Below, piece by piece: positions 16,776 through 25,532 of a stretch of DNA of 64,000 nucleotides; within the stretch, counting starts at the first letter, position 1, and every line of letters begins with the position of its first letter. Position numbers and translations under genes: made by a program. Origin of the DNA: Alkalihalobacterium sp048323755 (GTDB lineage Bacteria > Bacillota > Bacilli > Bacillales > Bacillaceae_F). The DNA lies in contig NZ_JBLWFS010000003.1 of the NCBI RefSeq assembly GCF_048323755.1, forward strand, positions 124,001 through 188,000, read 5' to 3'. The notes beneath the pieces are model-generated. The model had not been told where the DNA came from, made no database searches, and was given only the letters and a program-made list of their open reading frames with translations.

Positions 16776-17711
16776 ATGAGAATAGTTTTTATGGGTACAC
16801 CCGATTTTTCCGTTCCAGTATTACGCCAATTGATTGAGGATGGATATGAAGTTGTAGGTGTTGTAACACAACCTGACCGTCCAAAAGGTAGAAAAAGAGT
16901 GTTAACTCCTCCTCCTGTCAAAGTAGAAGCAGAAAAACATGGATTAACTGTCTTGCAACCGGAAAAAATAAAAGAAAAAGAAGAGTTAGATAAGGTTCTT
17001 GCGCTAAGTCCAGAATTAATTGTTACCGCAGCATTTGGACAAATTTTGCCCAAAGAAATATTAGAAACACCAAAGTATGGTTGTATTAACGTCCACGCTT
17101 CTTTGTTACCTAAATATCGTGGCGGAGCACCAATCCACAAATCAATAATAGACGGACAAAAAGAAACTGGAATTACGATAATGTATATGGTTGAAAAGTT
17201 AGATGCAGGTGATATACTAACGCAAGCTGTCGTCCCGATTGAAGAGGAAGACCATGTTGGCTCGCTCCATAATACGTTAAGCGCAGCAGGGGCTAAGTTA
17301 TTATCGGAAACGATCCCATCTCTTATTCGTGGTGAAATTCAGCCTATTGTACAAAACGAGGAAGAAGTTACTTATGCTTGGAACATTACTAGGGACCAAG
17401 AGATGATTGATTGGATTAAAACCGGTGAAGAAATTTATAACCAAATTCGAGGGCTTCACCCGTGGCCGGTTGCTTTCACCACTTTTGCCGGCCAACCGAT
17501 GAAGATTTGGTGGGGTCAAAAAATGGCAGCAACTCAAAACGCTGAACCAGGAACGGTAATAGCCGTCGAAGAAGATGGTTTTCTCGTTGCAACAGGAAAC
17601 AAAACAGCTATTAAGGTAACAGACTTGCAACCAGCAGGAAAAAAACGAATGCTTGCCGGCCAATTTCTGCGTGGTGCAGGCATTACAACAGGAGATAAGC
17701 TAGGAGATTAG
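16776..17711 (+). CDS. fmt: Methionyl-tRNA formyltransferase
   Basis: Formylates initiator Met-tRNA with 10-formyl-THF. The 311-residue product starts MRIVFMGTPDFSVPVL; the catalytic N-H-D site is in NVHASLLPKYRGGAPI (about residues 107-122) and the following aspartate in MVEKLDAGDI. A C-terminal OB-like tRNA domain follows. Only 45 bp separate it from priA: the peptide deformylase gene usual at this spot in B. subtilis is absent. It sits one base before rsmB. Confidence 0.96.
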   Translation: MRIVFMGTPDFSVPVLRQLIEDGYEVVGVVTQPDRPKGRKRVLTPPPVKVEAEKHGLTVLQPEKIKEKEELDKVLALSPELIVTAAFGQILPKEILETPKYGCINVHASLLPKYRGGAPIHKSIIDGQKETGITIMYMVEKLDAGDILTQAVVPIEEEDHVGSLHNTLSAAGAKLLSETIPSLIRGEIQPIVQNEEEVTYAWNITRDQEMIDWIKTGEEIYNQIRGLHPWPVAFTTFAGQPMKIWWGQKMAATQNAEPGTVIAVEEDGFLVATGNKTAIKVTDLQPAGKKRMLAGQFLRGAGITTGDKLGD

Positions 17712-17712
17712 T

Positions 17713-19062
17713 ATGAAACAAAAAACAATTCGTGATGTTGCACTAGATGTTTTACTTCAAATTGAAAAAAATCAGGCCTATAGTAATTTGCTATTAAATC
17801 AAACGGTGAAAAAAGCAAACTTAGACCAACGGGATGTAGGATTATTAACCGAAATTGTCTACGGTACTGTTCAACGCCGTGATACGCTTGACTTTTATTT
17901 AGAGCCATTTATAAAAAAAGGTGTTAAAAAGCTAGATGACTGGGTGCGAGTGTTATTGAGGTTATCCTTATATCAAATGATTTATTTGGATCGTGTTCCC
18001 GATCGGGCAATTGTTCATGAAGCGGTAACGATCGCAAAACGAAGAGGACACCAAGGGATATCTGGAATGGTTAATGGTGTTTTACGTAATGTAAGAAGAC
18101 AAGAACTACGATCGTTCGATGAAATTAAGGATGATCTAACTCGCCTAGCAATCGAAACTAGCCATCCATTATGGTTAGTAAAGCGTCTAGTTGCGCAGTA
18201 TGGATTTGAAGAGGCAAGACAAATGTGCCTGACTAATTTAGAGCCTCCTCAAGTAACGGTACGAGTTAACAAGACGAAAGCATCAGTAGACGAAGCGATT
18301 GAGCTTCTACGTCAGGAAGGAATAGGTACGATACGAGGATACCTTTCTAATGATGCTCTTATTATTGAAAAAGGAAATGTTACACATACGGAAGCATTTA
18401 AGAATGGTGTCATTACAATACAAGATGAAAGTTCAATGCTTGTTGCTAGAGCGCTTGCTCCGGATGAAGAAATGCATGTATTAGATTGTTGTGCTGCACC
18501 AGGTGGCAAATCCACGCATCTGGCAGAACAAATGAATGATCAGGGTCGAGTGACCGCACTTGATCTGCATGATCATAAAGTGAAACTCATTCAGCAATTA
18601 AGTGAGCGCCTGCAGTTAAAGTCAGTTGAAGGCAAGACAATGGATGCAAGGCTTGCAAAGGATTCTTTTGAAGAAGCTACCTTTGATGCAATCTTAGTGG
18701 ATGCACCTTGTTCAGGTCTAGGTGTAATCCGCAGAAAACCAGATATAAAATGGACCAAGAGTCTCAAAGATATTGAAGCTATTCAAAACATTCAAAAGGA
18801 AATCTTAACAGCTGTTGTACCACTTTTAAAACCAGGTGGAAGACTTGTGTACAGTACTTGTACGATCGACCGCACTGAAAATGAAGAAATGGTACAATGG
18901 TTTTTAGAGAACCACAATGATTTCCAACTCGATTTATCCTTAAGTGAACGTCTACCTCAACATATTTCTGAAAAAGCGAAATTTGAAGAGGGCAGCTTAA
19001 CGATATTACCCCATCACTTTAATACAGATGGATTTTTTATAACAGCGATGATTAAACGATAA
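17713..19062 (+). CDS. rsmB: 16S rRNA m5C967 methyltransferase RsmB
   Basis: Methylates cytosine 967 (E. coli numbering) of 16S rRNA. The 449-residue product has an N-terminal NusB-like RNA-binding domain (residues ~1-140), then the Rossmann methyltransferase with SAM loop CCAAPGGKSTHLAE (about residue 257), catalytic motif IV DAPCSGLG and motif VI STCTI. It starts at ATG 17713 one base after the fmt stop, with TAGGAGA inside fmt as ribosome site. Confidence 0.96.
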   Translation: MKQKTIRDVALDVLLQIEKNQAYSNLLLNQTVKKANLDQRDVGLLTEIVYGTVQRRDTLDFYLEPFIKKGVKKLDDWVRVLLRLSLYQMIYLDRVPDRAIVHEAVTIAKRRGHQGISGMVNGVLRNVRRQELRSFDEIKDDLTRLAIETSHPLWLVKRLVAQYGFEEARQMCLTNLEPPQVTVRVNKTKASVDEAIELLRQEGIGTIRGYLSNDALIIEKGNVTHTEAFKNGVITIQDESSMLVARALAPDEEMHVLDCCAAPGGKSTHLAEQMNDQGRVTALDLHDHKVKLIQQLSERLQLKSVEGKTMDARLAKDSFEEATFDAILVDAPCSGLGVIRRKPDIKWTKSLKDIEAIQNIQKEILTAVVPLLKPGGRLVYSTCTIDRTENEEMVQWFLENHNDFQLDLSLSERLPQHISEKAKFEEGSLTILPHHFNTDGFFITAMIKR

Positions 19063-19085
19063 CAGTGGAAATGAAGGGAGTTCTT

Positions 19086-20174
19086 ATGGAGGATCAAAAC
19101 AAAAATACAATACTGATGGATACAGAAAAATTACCTTCTATTTATTCGCTTCAATTTAATGAATTAAAACAGTGGTTAAAAGAAAATAATGAACCTGCAT
19201 TTAGAGCGGGGCAAGTGTATGAATGGCTTTATAGTAAACGAGTGGACTCGTTTGAGGCGATGACGAATTTGTCAAAAGAACTTCGTCATAAGCTTGCCCA
19301 TCAATTTACATTGACTACGTTAAAGACAGTGACGAAACAAGAATCTAGTGATGGCACAGTGAAATTTTTGTTTGAACTTCATGATGGCTATTCGATTGAA
19401 ACTGTTATTATGCGACATAATTATGGGAATAGTGTTTGTGTAACCACTCAAGTGGGCTGCCGGATTGGCTGTACGTTTTGTGCCTCTACTTTAGGTGGTT
19501 TGAAACGTAACTTAGAAGCTGGAGAAATTGTTGCCCAGGTATTAGAGGCACAACGAGCAATGGATGAAGTCGACGAACGAGTAAGTTCCGTAGTGGTTAT
19601 GGGAATTGGAGAGCCGTTTGATAATTATGATGCGCTCGTTTCTTTCCTAAGAACGATTAACCATGATAAAGGGTTAAATATTGGGGCTAGACATATTACA
19701 GTTTCCACAAGTGGTATTGTTCCTTACATTTACAAGTTCGCAGATGAAGGACTACAAATCAATTTTGCCATTTCGTTGCATGCACCGAATACGGAAATAC
19801 GATCGAAACTCATGCCAATTAACCGTGCATATTCGTTATCTAAATTAATGGAGTCTATTAATTACTACACTAATAAAACCGGGCGTCGAGTGACGTTTGA
19901 GTATGGTTTATTTGGAGGAGTAAACGACCAAGATGAACACGCTGAAGAGTTGGCTGATTTAATTAAAAATGTAAAATGTCATGTCAATTTAATCCCAGTA
20001 AATTTTGTATTAGAAAGAGATTATAAGCGCACACCAAAAGATCAAATCTTTGCATTTGAAAAAATCTTGAAAAATCGGGGGATTAATGTCACGATTCGAA
20101 GAGAGCAAGGACATGACATTGATGCTGCTTGTGGTCAGCTCCGTGCTAAGGAGCGTAAAGAGGAGACGAGGTGA
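19086..20174 (+). CDS. rlmN: 23S rRNA/tRNA m2A methyltransferase RlmN (radical SAM)
   Basis: Makes 2-methyladenosine at A2503 of 23S rRNA and A37 of some tRNAs. The 362-residue product has the radical-SAM cluster CRIGCTFC, a GEPFDN SAM-binding stretch, and a C-terminal conserved cysteine (DAACGQLRAKER) that takes part in methyl transfer. I use ATG 19086, preceded by GAAGGGAG at suitable spacing; the in-frame GTG at 19065 leaves that ribosome site inside the gene. It is close to prpC. Confidence 0.96.
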   Translation: MEDQNKNTILMDTEKLPSIYSLQFNELKQWLKENNEPAFRAGQVYEWLYSKRVDSFEAMTNLSKELRHKLAHQFTLTTLKTVTKQESSDGTVKFLFELHDGYSIETVIMRHNYGNSVCVTTQVGCRIGCTFCASTLGGLKRNLEAGEIVAQVLEAQRAMDEVDERVSSVVVMGIGEPFDNYDALVSFLRTINHDKGLNIGARHITVSTSGIVPYIYKFADEGLQINFAISLHAPNTEIRSKLMPINRAYSLSKLMESINYYTNKTGRRVTFEYGLFGGVNDQDEHAEELADLIKNVKCHVNLIPVNFVLERDYKRTPKDQIFAFEKILKNRGINVTIRREQGHDIDAACGQLRAKERKEETR

Positions 20175-20181
20175 GTAATAA

Positions 20182-20934
20182 GTGGAATTTGCATTTAATT
20201 CAAATGTTGGCAGGGTAAGACCACATAACGAAGATAATGGCGGTATTTTTCAACACCCGAATGGGGCTGTCTTGGCAGTTGTTGCTGATGGTATGGGTGG
20301 TCATCAGGCTGGTGATGTAGCAAGTCAAATGACAAGTGACTTATTAAAGGAAAAATGGTTGCGTACTGCTGAGCTGTCAAAACCAACGGATATTGAGCAA
20401 TGGCTTAATGAAGCAATTCAAGAAGTAAATGAAAAGCTGTTTTTACATTCGAAAGAACATCGAGAATGCCAAGGGATGGGTACTACTGTAGTAATTGCGT
20501 TATGTACAAAAGAGTTTGTATCCATTGGCCATGTAGGAGATAGTCGTGGTTATTTACTTAATAGCTGTGGATTTCAACAGAAGACGTCCGATCATTCTTT
20601 AGTAAATGAACTAGTACGTACGGGGCAGATTACAGCCGAACAAGCTGAGCATCACCCAAGAAAAAATGTTTTATTACGTGCGCTAGGAACAGAACCGACG
20701 ATCAAGATTGACATTGAAACGATTGATTGGGAAGAGGATAACACGATCATTCTTTGTTCAGACGGTTTGTCGAATAAAGTAACGGATAATGAAATAGAGG
20801 AAATACTTCGGTTAAGTGATACCGTTAATCAAAAAGTGGACAAACTCATTGAGTTAGCCAATGATCGTGGAGGAGAAGATAATATAACTGTTGCTATTGT
20901 CCGCTATTCTCATGACCGTCAGGAACAGGAGTGA
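20182..20934 (+). CDS. prpC: PP2C-type Ser/Thr protein phosphatase PrpC
   Basis: Metal-dependent phosphatase that reverses PrkC phosphorylation. The 250-residue product has PP2C motifs GRVRPHNEDN, VVADGMGGHQAGDVAS, GHVGDSRGY, CSDGLSNKVTDNE and GGEDNITVAIV, whose aspartates bind Mn2+/Mg2+. The start is GTG 20182 after GGAGACGAGGTGAG. It lies directly upstream of its partner kinase gene, as in other Firmicutes. Confidence 0.96.
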   Translation: MEFAFNSNVGRVRPHNEDNGGIFQHPNGAVLAVVADGMGGHQAGDVASQMTSDLLKEKWLRTAELSKPTDIEQWLNEAIQEVNEKLFLHSKEHRECQGMGTTVVIALCTKEFVSIGHVGDSRGYLLNSCGFQQKTSDHSLVNELVRTGQITAEQAEHHPRKNVLLRALGTEPTIKIDIETIDWEEDNTIILCSDGLSNKVTDNEIEEILRLSDTVNQKVDKLIELANDRGGEDNITVAIVRYSHDRQEQE

Positions 20935-20939
20935 CGCTA

Positions 20940-22925
20940 ATGATAGGTACACGTATTAACGGTCGTTATCATATATTAGACACTATTGGCGGCGGTGGAA
21001 TGGCATATGTGTACAAAGCACGTGATGTTATCCTTGATCGCATCGTTGCCGTCAAAGTATTACAACCACAGTTTTCAAGAGATGAGCAGTTCATCAAACG
21101 TTTTCGGCGTGAAGCGCAAGCAGCTACAAGCTTAGCCCACCCGAATGTTGTTAGCATTTTTGATGTTGGTGAAGAAGAAGATGTTTATTACATTGTAATG
21201 GAATATGTCGAAGGACCAACGTTAAAAGAGTTAATACAAGACCGTGGGGCACTTTCACTTGATGAAACAGTCGATATTATGATGCAAGTGACATCGGCTA
21301 TTGCACACGCCCATGCGAATCAAATTGTACACAGGGATATAAAACCTCATAATATTTTAATTAGTTCTGACGGGGAAGCAAAAGTAACTGATTTTGGAAT
21401 TGCGCGTGCGATGTCTAGTGCAACGATTACCCATACGAACTCTGTGATGGGATCTGTCCATTATCTTTCGCCTGAACAAGCTAGAGGTGGAGTTGTTACG
21501 TATAGGTCTGATATTTATTCTCTCGGAATTGTTCTGTATGAGATGGTAACCGGTGAAGTTCCATTCTCAGGAGACACAGCAGTTACGATTGCATTAAAGC
21601 ACTTGCAAGAAGATGTTCCCTCACCAAAGAAAATCAATCGTCTTATTCCACAAAGCCTTGAGAATATTATTCTACGCTCAACGGCAAAAGATGCATTCCA
21701 TCGGTATGAAAGTGCATTGGAGATGGGGGAGGATATAGAAACATCTTTAGATCCAGCCCGAGCTAATGAACCAAAATTTGTCATTCCTAGTGAGGAAGAA
21801 GATATTACAAAAGCGATTCCTATTATCAAAAACGATAATACTATAAAAGATTTAGATGCCACAATTGAGGCGAAGCCATCAGTTAATAAAGTTGAGAAAG
21901 AAGAAGCTGAACTAGAAGAAAAACCAAAAAAGAAAAAGAAGAAAAGTCGATGGTTGACGTTCATCTTTGTGTTATTTTTCCTGATCATCGGCTCAGGTGT
22001 AGCAGCATTTGCACTTTTTCCTAGTCTCTTAAAAGTTGATGAAGTCGAAGTAATTAATGTCGTTGGCGAAGAAGTTGAAGAATCTGAAGCGCTGTTAAAA
22101 GATCTTGGATTAGTAGTAGAGATCGAGAGAATGATACATGAAGAGGTGCCAGAAGATCATATCATTCGTCAAGACCCAGCTGGTGGTTCGGTCGTAAAAG
22201 TGGGAAGTAGAGTGAAGTTGACTGTTAGTGAAGGTCAAGAGATGTTTGAAATGCCTGAAGTCATTGGAATGCAAAGAGAACGAGCAGAACGAATTCTTGG
22301 TGACTTTAAAAATATTGAATTGGCTGAACGGCAATCAGATGAAACGCCAGGGACCATTCTTACCCAAGTACCAGAACCGGGTAAAGCAGTAATTGTTGAG
22401 GAAACAACGGTCTATTTAACGTACAGTGTTGAACAGACAGTAAGTTTAAACAATTTACGCGGGTTAACAGAGCGAGAAGCTTATAATTATTTAGATGGTG
22501 TAGGATTGTTAGCTAAAGTAACGTATGCACACTCTAATGATGTTCAAAAAGATCATGTTATCTCTCAATCACCAAGTGCTTTTACACAGGTTAAAAAAGG
22601 TTCTGAAGTCGCTCTGACAATCTCCAAAGGACCTGAGCCGAAGAAACCAGAAGAAAAGAAAGAAGAGAGAGAACCTGAACCTGAAACAGAACAACGTAGA
22701 CCTATGATAAGTACTATTCCTATCCAAGTAGATGAAGGGGACGACCCACATATTTTAATTCGGTATGAAGATGCTACGACCGATGGTGAAATAGTCCATT
22801 TTGATGATAGGTTGTTAGAGTCAAGAACATTTCGCATTGACTTAGTCGTTTCTCCAAGAAAAGATGCGATTGTCAAGCTTTATATTAATGGGGAACATTA
22901 TAAGGATTATACTTACACTTATTAA
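20940..22925 (+). CDS. prkC: Membrane Ser/Thr protein kinase with PASTA repeats, PrkC
   Basis: Hanks-type kinase sensing muropeptides/lipid II, acting in germination, stationary phase and cell-wall control in the family. The 661-residue product has glycine loop GGGGMAYVY, catalytic HRDIKPHN, DFG, and APE-equivalent SPEQARGG. A basic stretch precedes one transmembrane helix at about 342-364, then three extracellular PASTA repeats (about 370-575), a Pro/Glu-rich linker and a C-terminal beta domain. ATG 20940 is chosen, 8 nt after GGAG; the GTG at 20931 overlapping prpC is poorly spaced. Confidence 0.95.
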   Translation: MIGTRINGRYHILDTIGGGGMAYVYKARDVILDRIVAVKVLQPQFSRDEQFIKRFRREAQAATSLAHPNVVSIFDVGEEEDVYYIVMEYVEGPTLKELIQDRGALSLDETVDIMMQVTSAIAHAHANQIVHRDIKPHNILISSDGEAKVTDFGIARAMSSATITHTNSVMGSVHYLSPEQARGGVVTYRSDIYSLGIVLYEMVTGEVPFSGDTAVTIALKHLQEDVPSPKKINRLIPQSLENIILRSTAKDAFHRYESALEMGEDIETSLDPARANEPKFVIPSEEEDITKAIPIIKNDNTIKDLDATIEAKPSVNKVEKEEAELEEKPKKKKKKSRWLTFIFVLFFLIIGSGVAAFALFPSLLKVDEVEVINVVGEEVEESEALLKDLGLVVEIERMIHEEVPEDHIIRQDPAGGSVVKVGSRVKLTVSEGQEMFEMPEVIGMQRERAERILGDFKNIELAERQSDETPGTILTQVPEPGKAVIVEETTVYLTYSVEQTVSLNNLRGLTEREAYNYLDGVGLLAKVTYAHSNDVQKDHVISQSPSAFTQVKKGSEVALTISKGPEPKKPEEKKEEREPEPETEQRRPMISTIPIQVDEGDDPHILIRYEDATTDGEIVHFDDRLLESRTFRIDLVVSPRKDAIVKLYINGEHYKDYTYTY

Positions 22926-22944
22926 GTATTAAGAAAATTAATAA

Positions 22945-22994
22945 TGAGGCTGTTTCAATTAAATGGTTTCGACCGGTAGGATGTTACAGCCTCA
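22945..22994. other. Inverted repeat between prkC and rsgA
   Basis: TGAGGCTGT (22945-22953) and ACAGCCTCA (22986-22994) form a perfect 9-bp stem with a 32-nt loop. No T-tract follows, so it is an RNA hairpin or weak attenuator rather than a clear terminator. Confidence 0.5.
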
Positions 22995-23012
22995 AATAAT
23001 CAGGAGGATTTC

Positions 23013-23894
23013 ATGCCAGAAGGAAGAATAGTCAAAGCCTTAAGTGGCTTCTATTACGTCCATAATGAGGATGGTATGTTTCAATGTCGTGGTCGAGGGG
23101 TTTTTCGTAATCAAAATATAAAACCGCTCGTAGGTGATTTTGTTCATTTTGAAGCTGAAAATCGAACAGATGGATATATTTTAGATATTTATAAACGGGA
23201 AAATGAAATGATACGACCTCCTATTGCAAATATTAATCAAGCCATTTTGGTGTTCTCTGCATTAGAACCCGATTTTAGCCCATTACTTCTAAATCGGTTT
23301 TTAGTTCATATAGAAGCTCATTATATCGAGCCCATTATTTGCATTAGCAAAGTCGACTTATTAGACGAAGCGAAACAACGGAAAATTGAGCAGTATAAAA
23401 AAGATTATGAAAAAATTGGGTATACCGTCATTATGACGTCGATTGAAACGAAAGCAGGAATGGAAACACTGATCCCTTATCTAAAAGACAAAGTGACTGT
23501 GATTGCTGGACAATCTGGAGTGGGAAAATCTTCACTTCTCAACACGCTCCATCCCGACCTTGATATTGAGACGAATGCAATATCTACTCATTTAGGACGA
23601 GGGAAACATACAACAAGGCATGTTGAGCTTTTAGCTGTTGGTGAAGGGTTAGTCGCAGATACACCAGGATTTAGTTCGTTAGATTTTATTGGTATTGAAG
23701 CTGAAGATTTATCGCTTTATTTTCCTGAAATGAAAGAAAGAATGGGTGCGTGTAAGTTTCGTGGGTGTACTCATACAAGTGAGCCCAAATGTGCAATAAA
23801 AGCAGCTTTGGAGGCAGAAGAAATCCTGAAATATCGTTATGAACATTATCTACAATTTTTAGAAGAAATTAAAAGTCAAAAACGGAGGTACTAA
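23013..23894 (+). CDS. rsgA: Circularly permuted ribosome-assembly GTPase RsgA (CpgA/YloQ)
   Basis: GTPase that checks late 30S assembly. The 293-residue product has an N-terminal OB fold, then permuted G motifs: SKVD (G4) before GQSGVGKSSLLN (G1) and DTPGFSS (G3), and a C-terminal zinc site CKFRGCTHTSEPKC. The start at 23013 follows CAGGAGG. It is adjacent to rpe, as in B. subtilis. Confidence 0.96.
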   Translation: MPEGRIVKALSGFYYVHNEDGMFQCRGRGVFRNQNIKPLVGDFVHFEAENRTDGYILDIYKRENEMIRPPIANINQAILVFSALEPDFSPLLLNRFLVHIEAHYIEPIICISKVDLLDEAKQRKIEQYKKDYEKIGYTVIMTSIETKAGMETLIPYLKDKVTVIAGQSGVGKSSLLNTLHPDLDIETNAISTHLGRGKHTTRHVELLAVGEGLVADTPGFSSLDFIGIEAEDLSLYFPEMKERMGACKFRGCTHTSEPKCAIKAALEAEEILKYRYEHYLQFLEEIKSQKRRY

Positions 23895-23896
23895 TC

Positions 23897-24541
23897 ATGA
23901 TTAAAATTGCCCCATCCATCTTATCTGCAGATTTTTCAAAACTTGGTGAAGAAATCCAAGATGTGGAACGAGGTGGTGCCGATTATATCCATGTCGATGT
24001 AATGGACGGCCATTTCGTACCGAATATTACCATTGGTCCTTTAATTGTCGAAGCTATTCGTCCAGTTACAAAGCTTCCTTTAGATGTTCATTTGATGATT
24101 GAAAATCCTGATTTATATATCCCCCAGTTCGCTAAGGCTGGAGCAGATATTATTACTGTTCATGTTGAAGCCTGTCCACATCTTCACCGAACGATCCACC
24201 TCATAAAAGAACAAGGTGTAAAAGCGGGTGTTGTTCTAAATCCAGCAACACCAGTGGATACGATTCAACATGTTATCAATGATTTAGATATGGTACTTTT
24301 AATGACTGTAAACCCTGGTTTTGGCGGTCAGAAGTTTATACATAGCGTCCTGCCTAAAATTACAGCTGTATCAGAAATGGCTAAATCAAAGAAGCTTAAC
24401 ATTGATATAGAGGTAGATGGTGGAGTGAATGAAGAAACAGCGCGTTTATGTATTGAAGCTGGTGCTAACGTACTTGTAGCAGGTTCTGCGGTTTATAGTA
24501 AAGATGACCGCGCGGCGGCCATTCAAGCCATTAGAGGGTAA
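23897..24541 (+). CDS. rpe: Ribulose-phosphate 3-epimerase
   Basis: Interconverts ribulose 5-phosphate and xylulose 5-phosphate. The 214-residue TIM-barrel has signatures IHVDVMDGHFVPNITIGP, VHLMIENP and VNPGFGGQ, with metal-binding His/Asp residues within them. It starts at ATG 23897 behind CGGAGG, 2 bp after rsgA. The thiN gene expected next in B. subtilis is missing; a 273-bp gap to spoVM follows. Confidence 0.96.
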   Translation: MIKIAPSILSADFSKLGEEIQDVERGGADYIHVDVMDGHFVPNITIGPLIVEAIRPVTKLPLDVHLMIENPDLYIPQFAKAGADIITVHVEACPHLHRTIHLIKEQGVKAGVVLNPATPVDTIQHVINDLDMVLLMTVNPGFGGQKFIHSVLPKITAVSEMAKSKKLNIDIEVDGGVNEETARLCIEAGANVLVAGSAVYSKDDRAAAIQAIRG

Positions 24542-24727
24542 TGGTATTCTTCTTTAGCACATGAATTGTTCCGTCCTAAAAAAAATGAAGCCTGTTTGTC
24601 CTATTTTTTAAAACCAAGTTGCATAACAGAGGTAGTTTTGCATATGAATGATTGTAGGGTAGATAGAAAGGGTAGAACTCATATAGTTCTCACATGAAAA
24701 AAATGGGTACTATTTTGTCAGTGATGA

Positions 24728-24756
24728 ATATACTAGTATAAATGAGCATTCTTCAT
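24728..24756 (+). promoter_or_regulatory. Possible sigma-E promoter for spoVM
   Basis: GAATATA, about 14 bp, then CATTCTT, resembles a sigma-E -35/-10 pair, about 60 bp before spoVM. In B. subtilis spoVM is sigma-E controlled; the assignment here is by that analogy and a loose match. Confidence 0.4.
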
Positions 24757-24814
24757 GTCATCATCCTTCATTTATTCGTAAGTCGGTGGCAATTCATGTT
24801 GAGGAGGAGGAGCT

Positions 24815-24895
24815 ATGAAATTTTATACGATCAAGCTGCCTAAGTTTATTGGCGGGTTTGTCAGAGCAATTCTAGGTTCATTCAAAAAAAATTAA
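24815..24895 (+). CDS. spoVM: Stage V sporulation protein SpoVM, 26 residues
   Basis: Amphipathic-helix peptide that recognises the convex outer forespore membrane, anchors SpoIVA for coat assembly, and influences FtsH. The product is 26 residues: MKFYTIKLPKF, then IGGFVRAILGSF and KKN, matching B. subtilis SpoVM at nearly every position, including the kink-forming Pro9 and basic C-terminus. GAGGAGGAGGAG forms a very strong ribosome site. It is too short for ordinary gene finding but in its expected place before rpmB. Confidence 0.95.
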   Translation: MKFYTIKLPKFIGGFVRAILGSFKKN

Positions 24896-24907
24896 AAATC
24901 CCAAAAG

Positions 24908-24940
24908 TGCACCGTAATTGCCTAAAGACGGTGCATTATT
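24908..24940 (+). terminator. Hairpin after spoVM, probable terminator
   Basis: TGCACCGT (24908-24915) pairs perfectly with ACGGTGCA (24928-24935), 13 bp after the spoVM stop. It is followed only by a weak TTATTTGGTT tail. Confidence 0.6.
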
Positions 24941-24948
24941 TGGTTAAC

Positions 24949-24996
24949 GGTACCAGGCACCTTTAATACGCTATCGCGCTAAAGGTGCCTGGTACC
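24949..24996. repeat. Perfect 17-bp-arm palindrome with 14-nt loop
   Basis: GGTACCAGGCACCTTTA (24949-24965) is the exact reverse complement of TAAAGGTGCCTGGTACC (24980-24996). The loop is ATACGCTATCGCGC. It lies between the spoVM hairpin and the rpmB terminator in a converging region. REP-like elements with a GGTGCCTGG core are common between genes in bacteria. Confidence 0.75.
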
Positions 24997-25017
24997 GAAA
25001 TGAAAAAAGTTAAAAAT

Positions 25018-25059
25018 TTCAAAAAAAACAAGAGGTCGACAATTGTCAGCCTCTTGTTT
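25018..25059 (-). terminator. Intrinsic terminator of rpmB (reverse strand)
   Basis: AAACAAGAGG (25026-25035) pairs with CCTCTTGTTT (25050-25059). Reading on the reverse strand, the stem is followed by a run of about eight T, correct for the rpmB transcript. Confidence 0.85.
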
Positions 25060-25114
25060 CTTAAACGAAGCATGAAATGACTTCGTTTCGTCTACACTTA
25101 GAGTAGACTTTGTC

Positions 25115-25303
25115 TTATACGCGCTCTACTTTACCAGACTTTAACGCACGAGCAGAAACATAAACTCGTTTTGGTTTACCGTCAACTAAAATGCGAACTT
25201 TTTGAACGTTAGCGCCCCATTTGCGCTTAGTTTTATTCATCGCGTGTGAACGTTGGTTCCCTGTGCGTGCTTTTCTACCAGTAATATAACATGTACGTGC
25301 CAT
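25115..25303 (-). CDS. rpmB: Ribosomal protein bL28
   Basis: A 62-residue large-subunit protein. It shows MARTCYITGRKARTGNQRSH and WGANVQKVRILVDGKPKRVYVS, and lacks the zinc CxxC pairs of some L28 paralogues, as is usual for the main Bacillus copy. The start at 25303 lies behind TAAGGAGGTGCG on the reverse strand. It is a single-gene unit with its own promoter and terminator, opposite to its neighbours. Confidence 0.97.
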   Translation of the reverse strand: MARTCYITGRKARTGNQRSHAMNKTKRKWGANVQKVRILVDGKPKRVYVSARALKSGKVERV

Positions 25304-25374
25304 TATATACGCACCTCCTTAAACCCAATTAATCCAATCGAATCAGCTGTTCGATCTTTAATTCATACTTGAAT

Positions 25375-25403
25375 ATCTTAGCATAGGGCTTTTTAGAATG
25401 CAA
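25375..25403 (-). promoter_or_regulatory. Sigma-A promoter of rpmB
   Basis: On the reverse strand: TTGCAT (25403-25398), a 17-bp spacer and TAAGAT (25380-25375), giving a leader of about 65 nt before the rpmB start. Confidence 0.7.
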
Positions 25404-25532
25404 CAGTTTCCAATAAATTTTATCAAGTAATCATGCTTGACAGCAAAAGGTGATAGAGATAGCTTTTAAAATAAGATATAGTATAGTAAAATGACGATAC
25501 CCAAACATTTTATTAAAAGGGGGAGACTGTAA

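Noticed and set aside
21515..21988. 157-codon open frame antisense to prkC
   Set aside because: The F/S-rich translation comes from the Lys/Glu-rich linker of PrkC on the opposite strand. No start signal or family resemblance.
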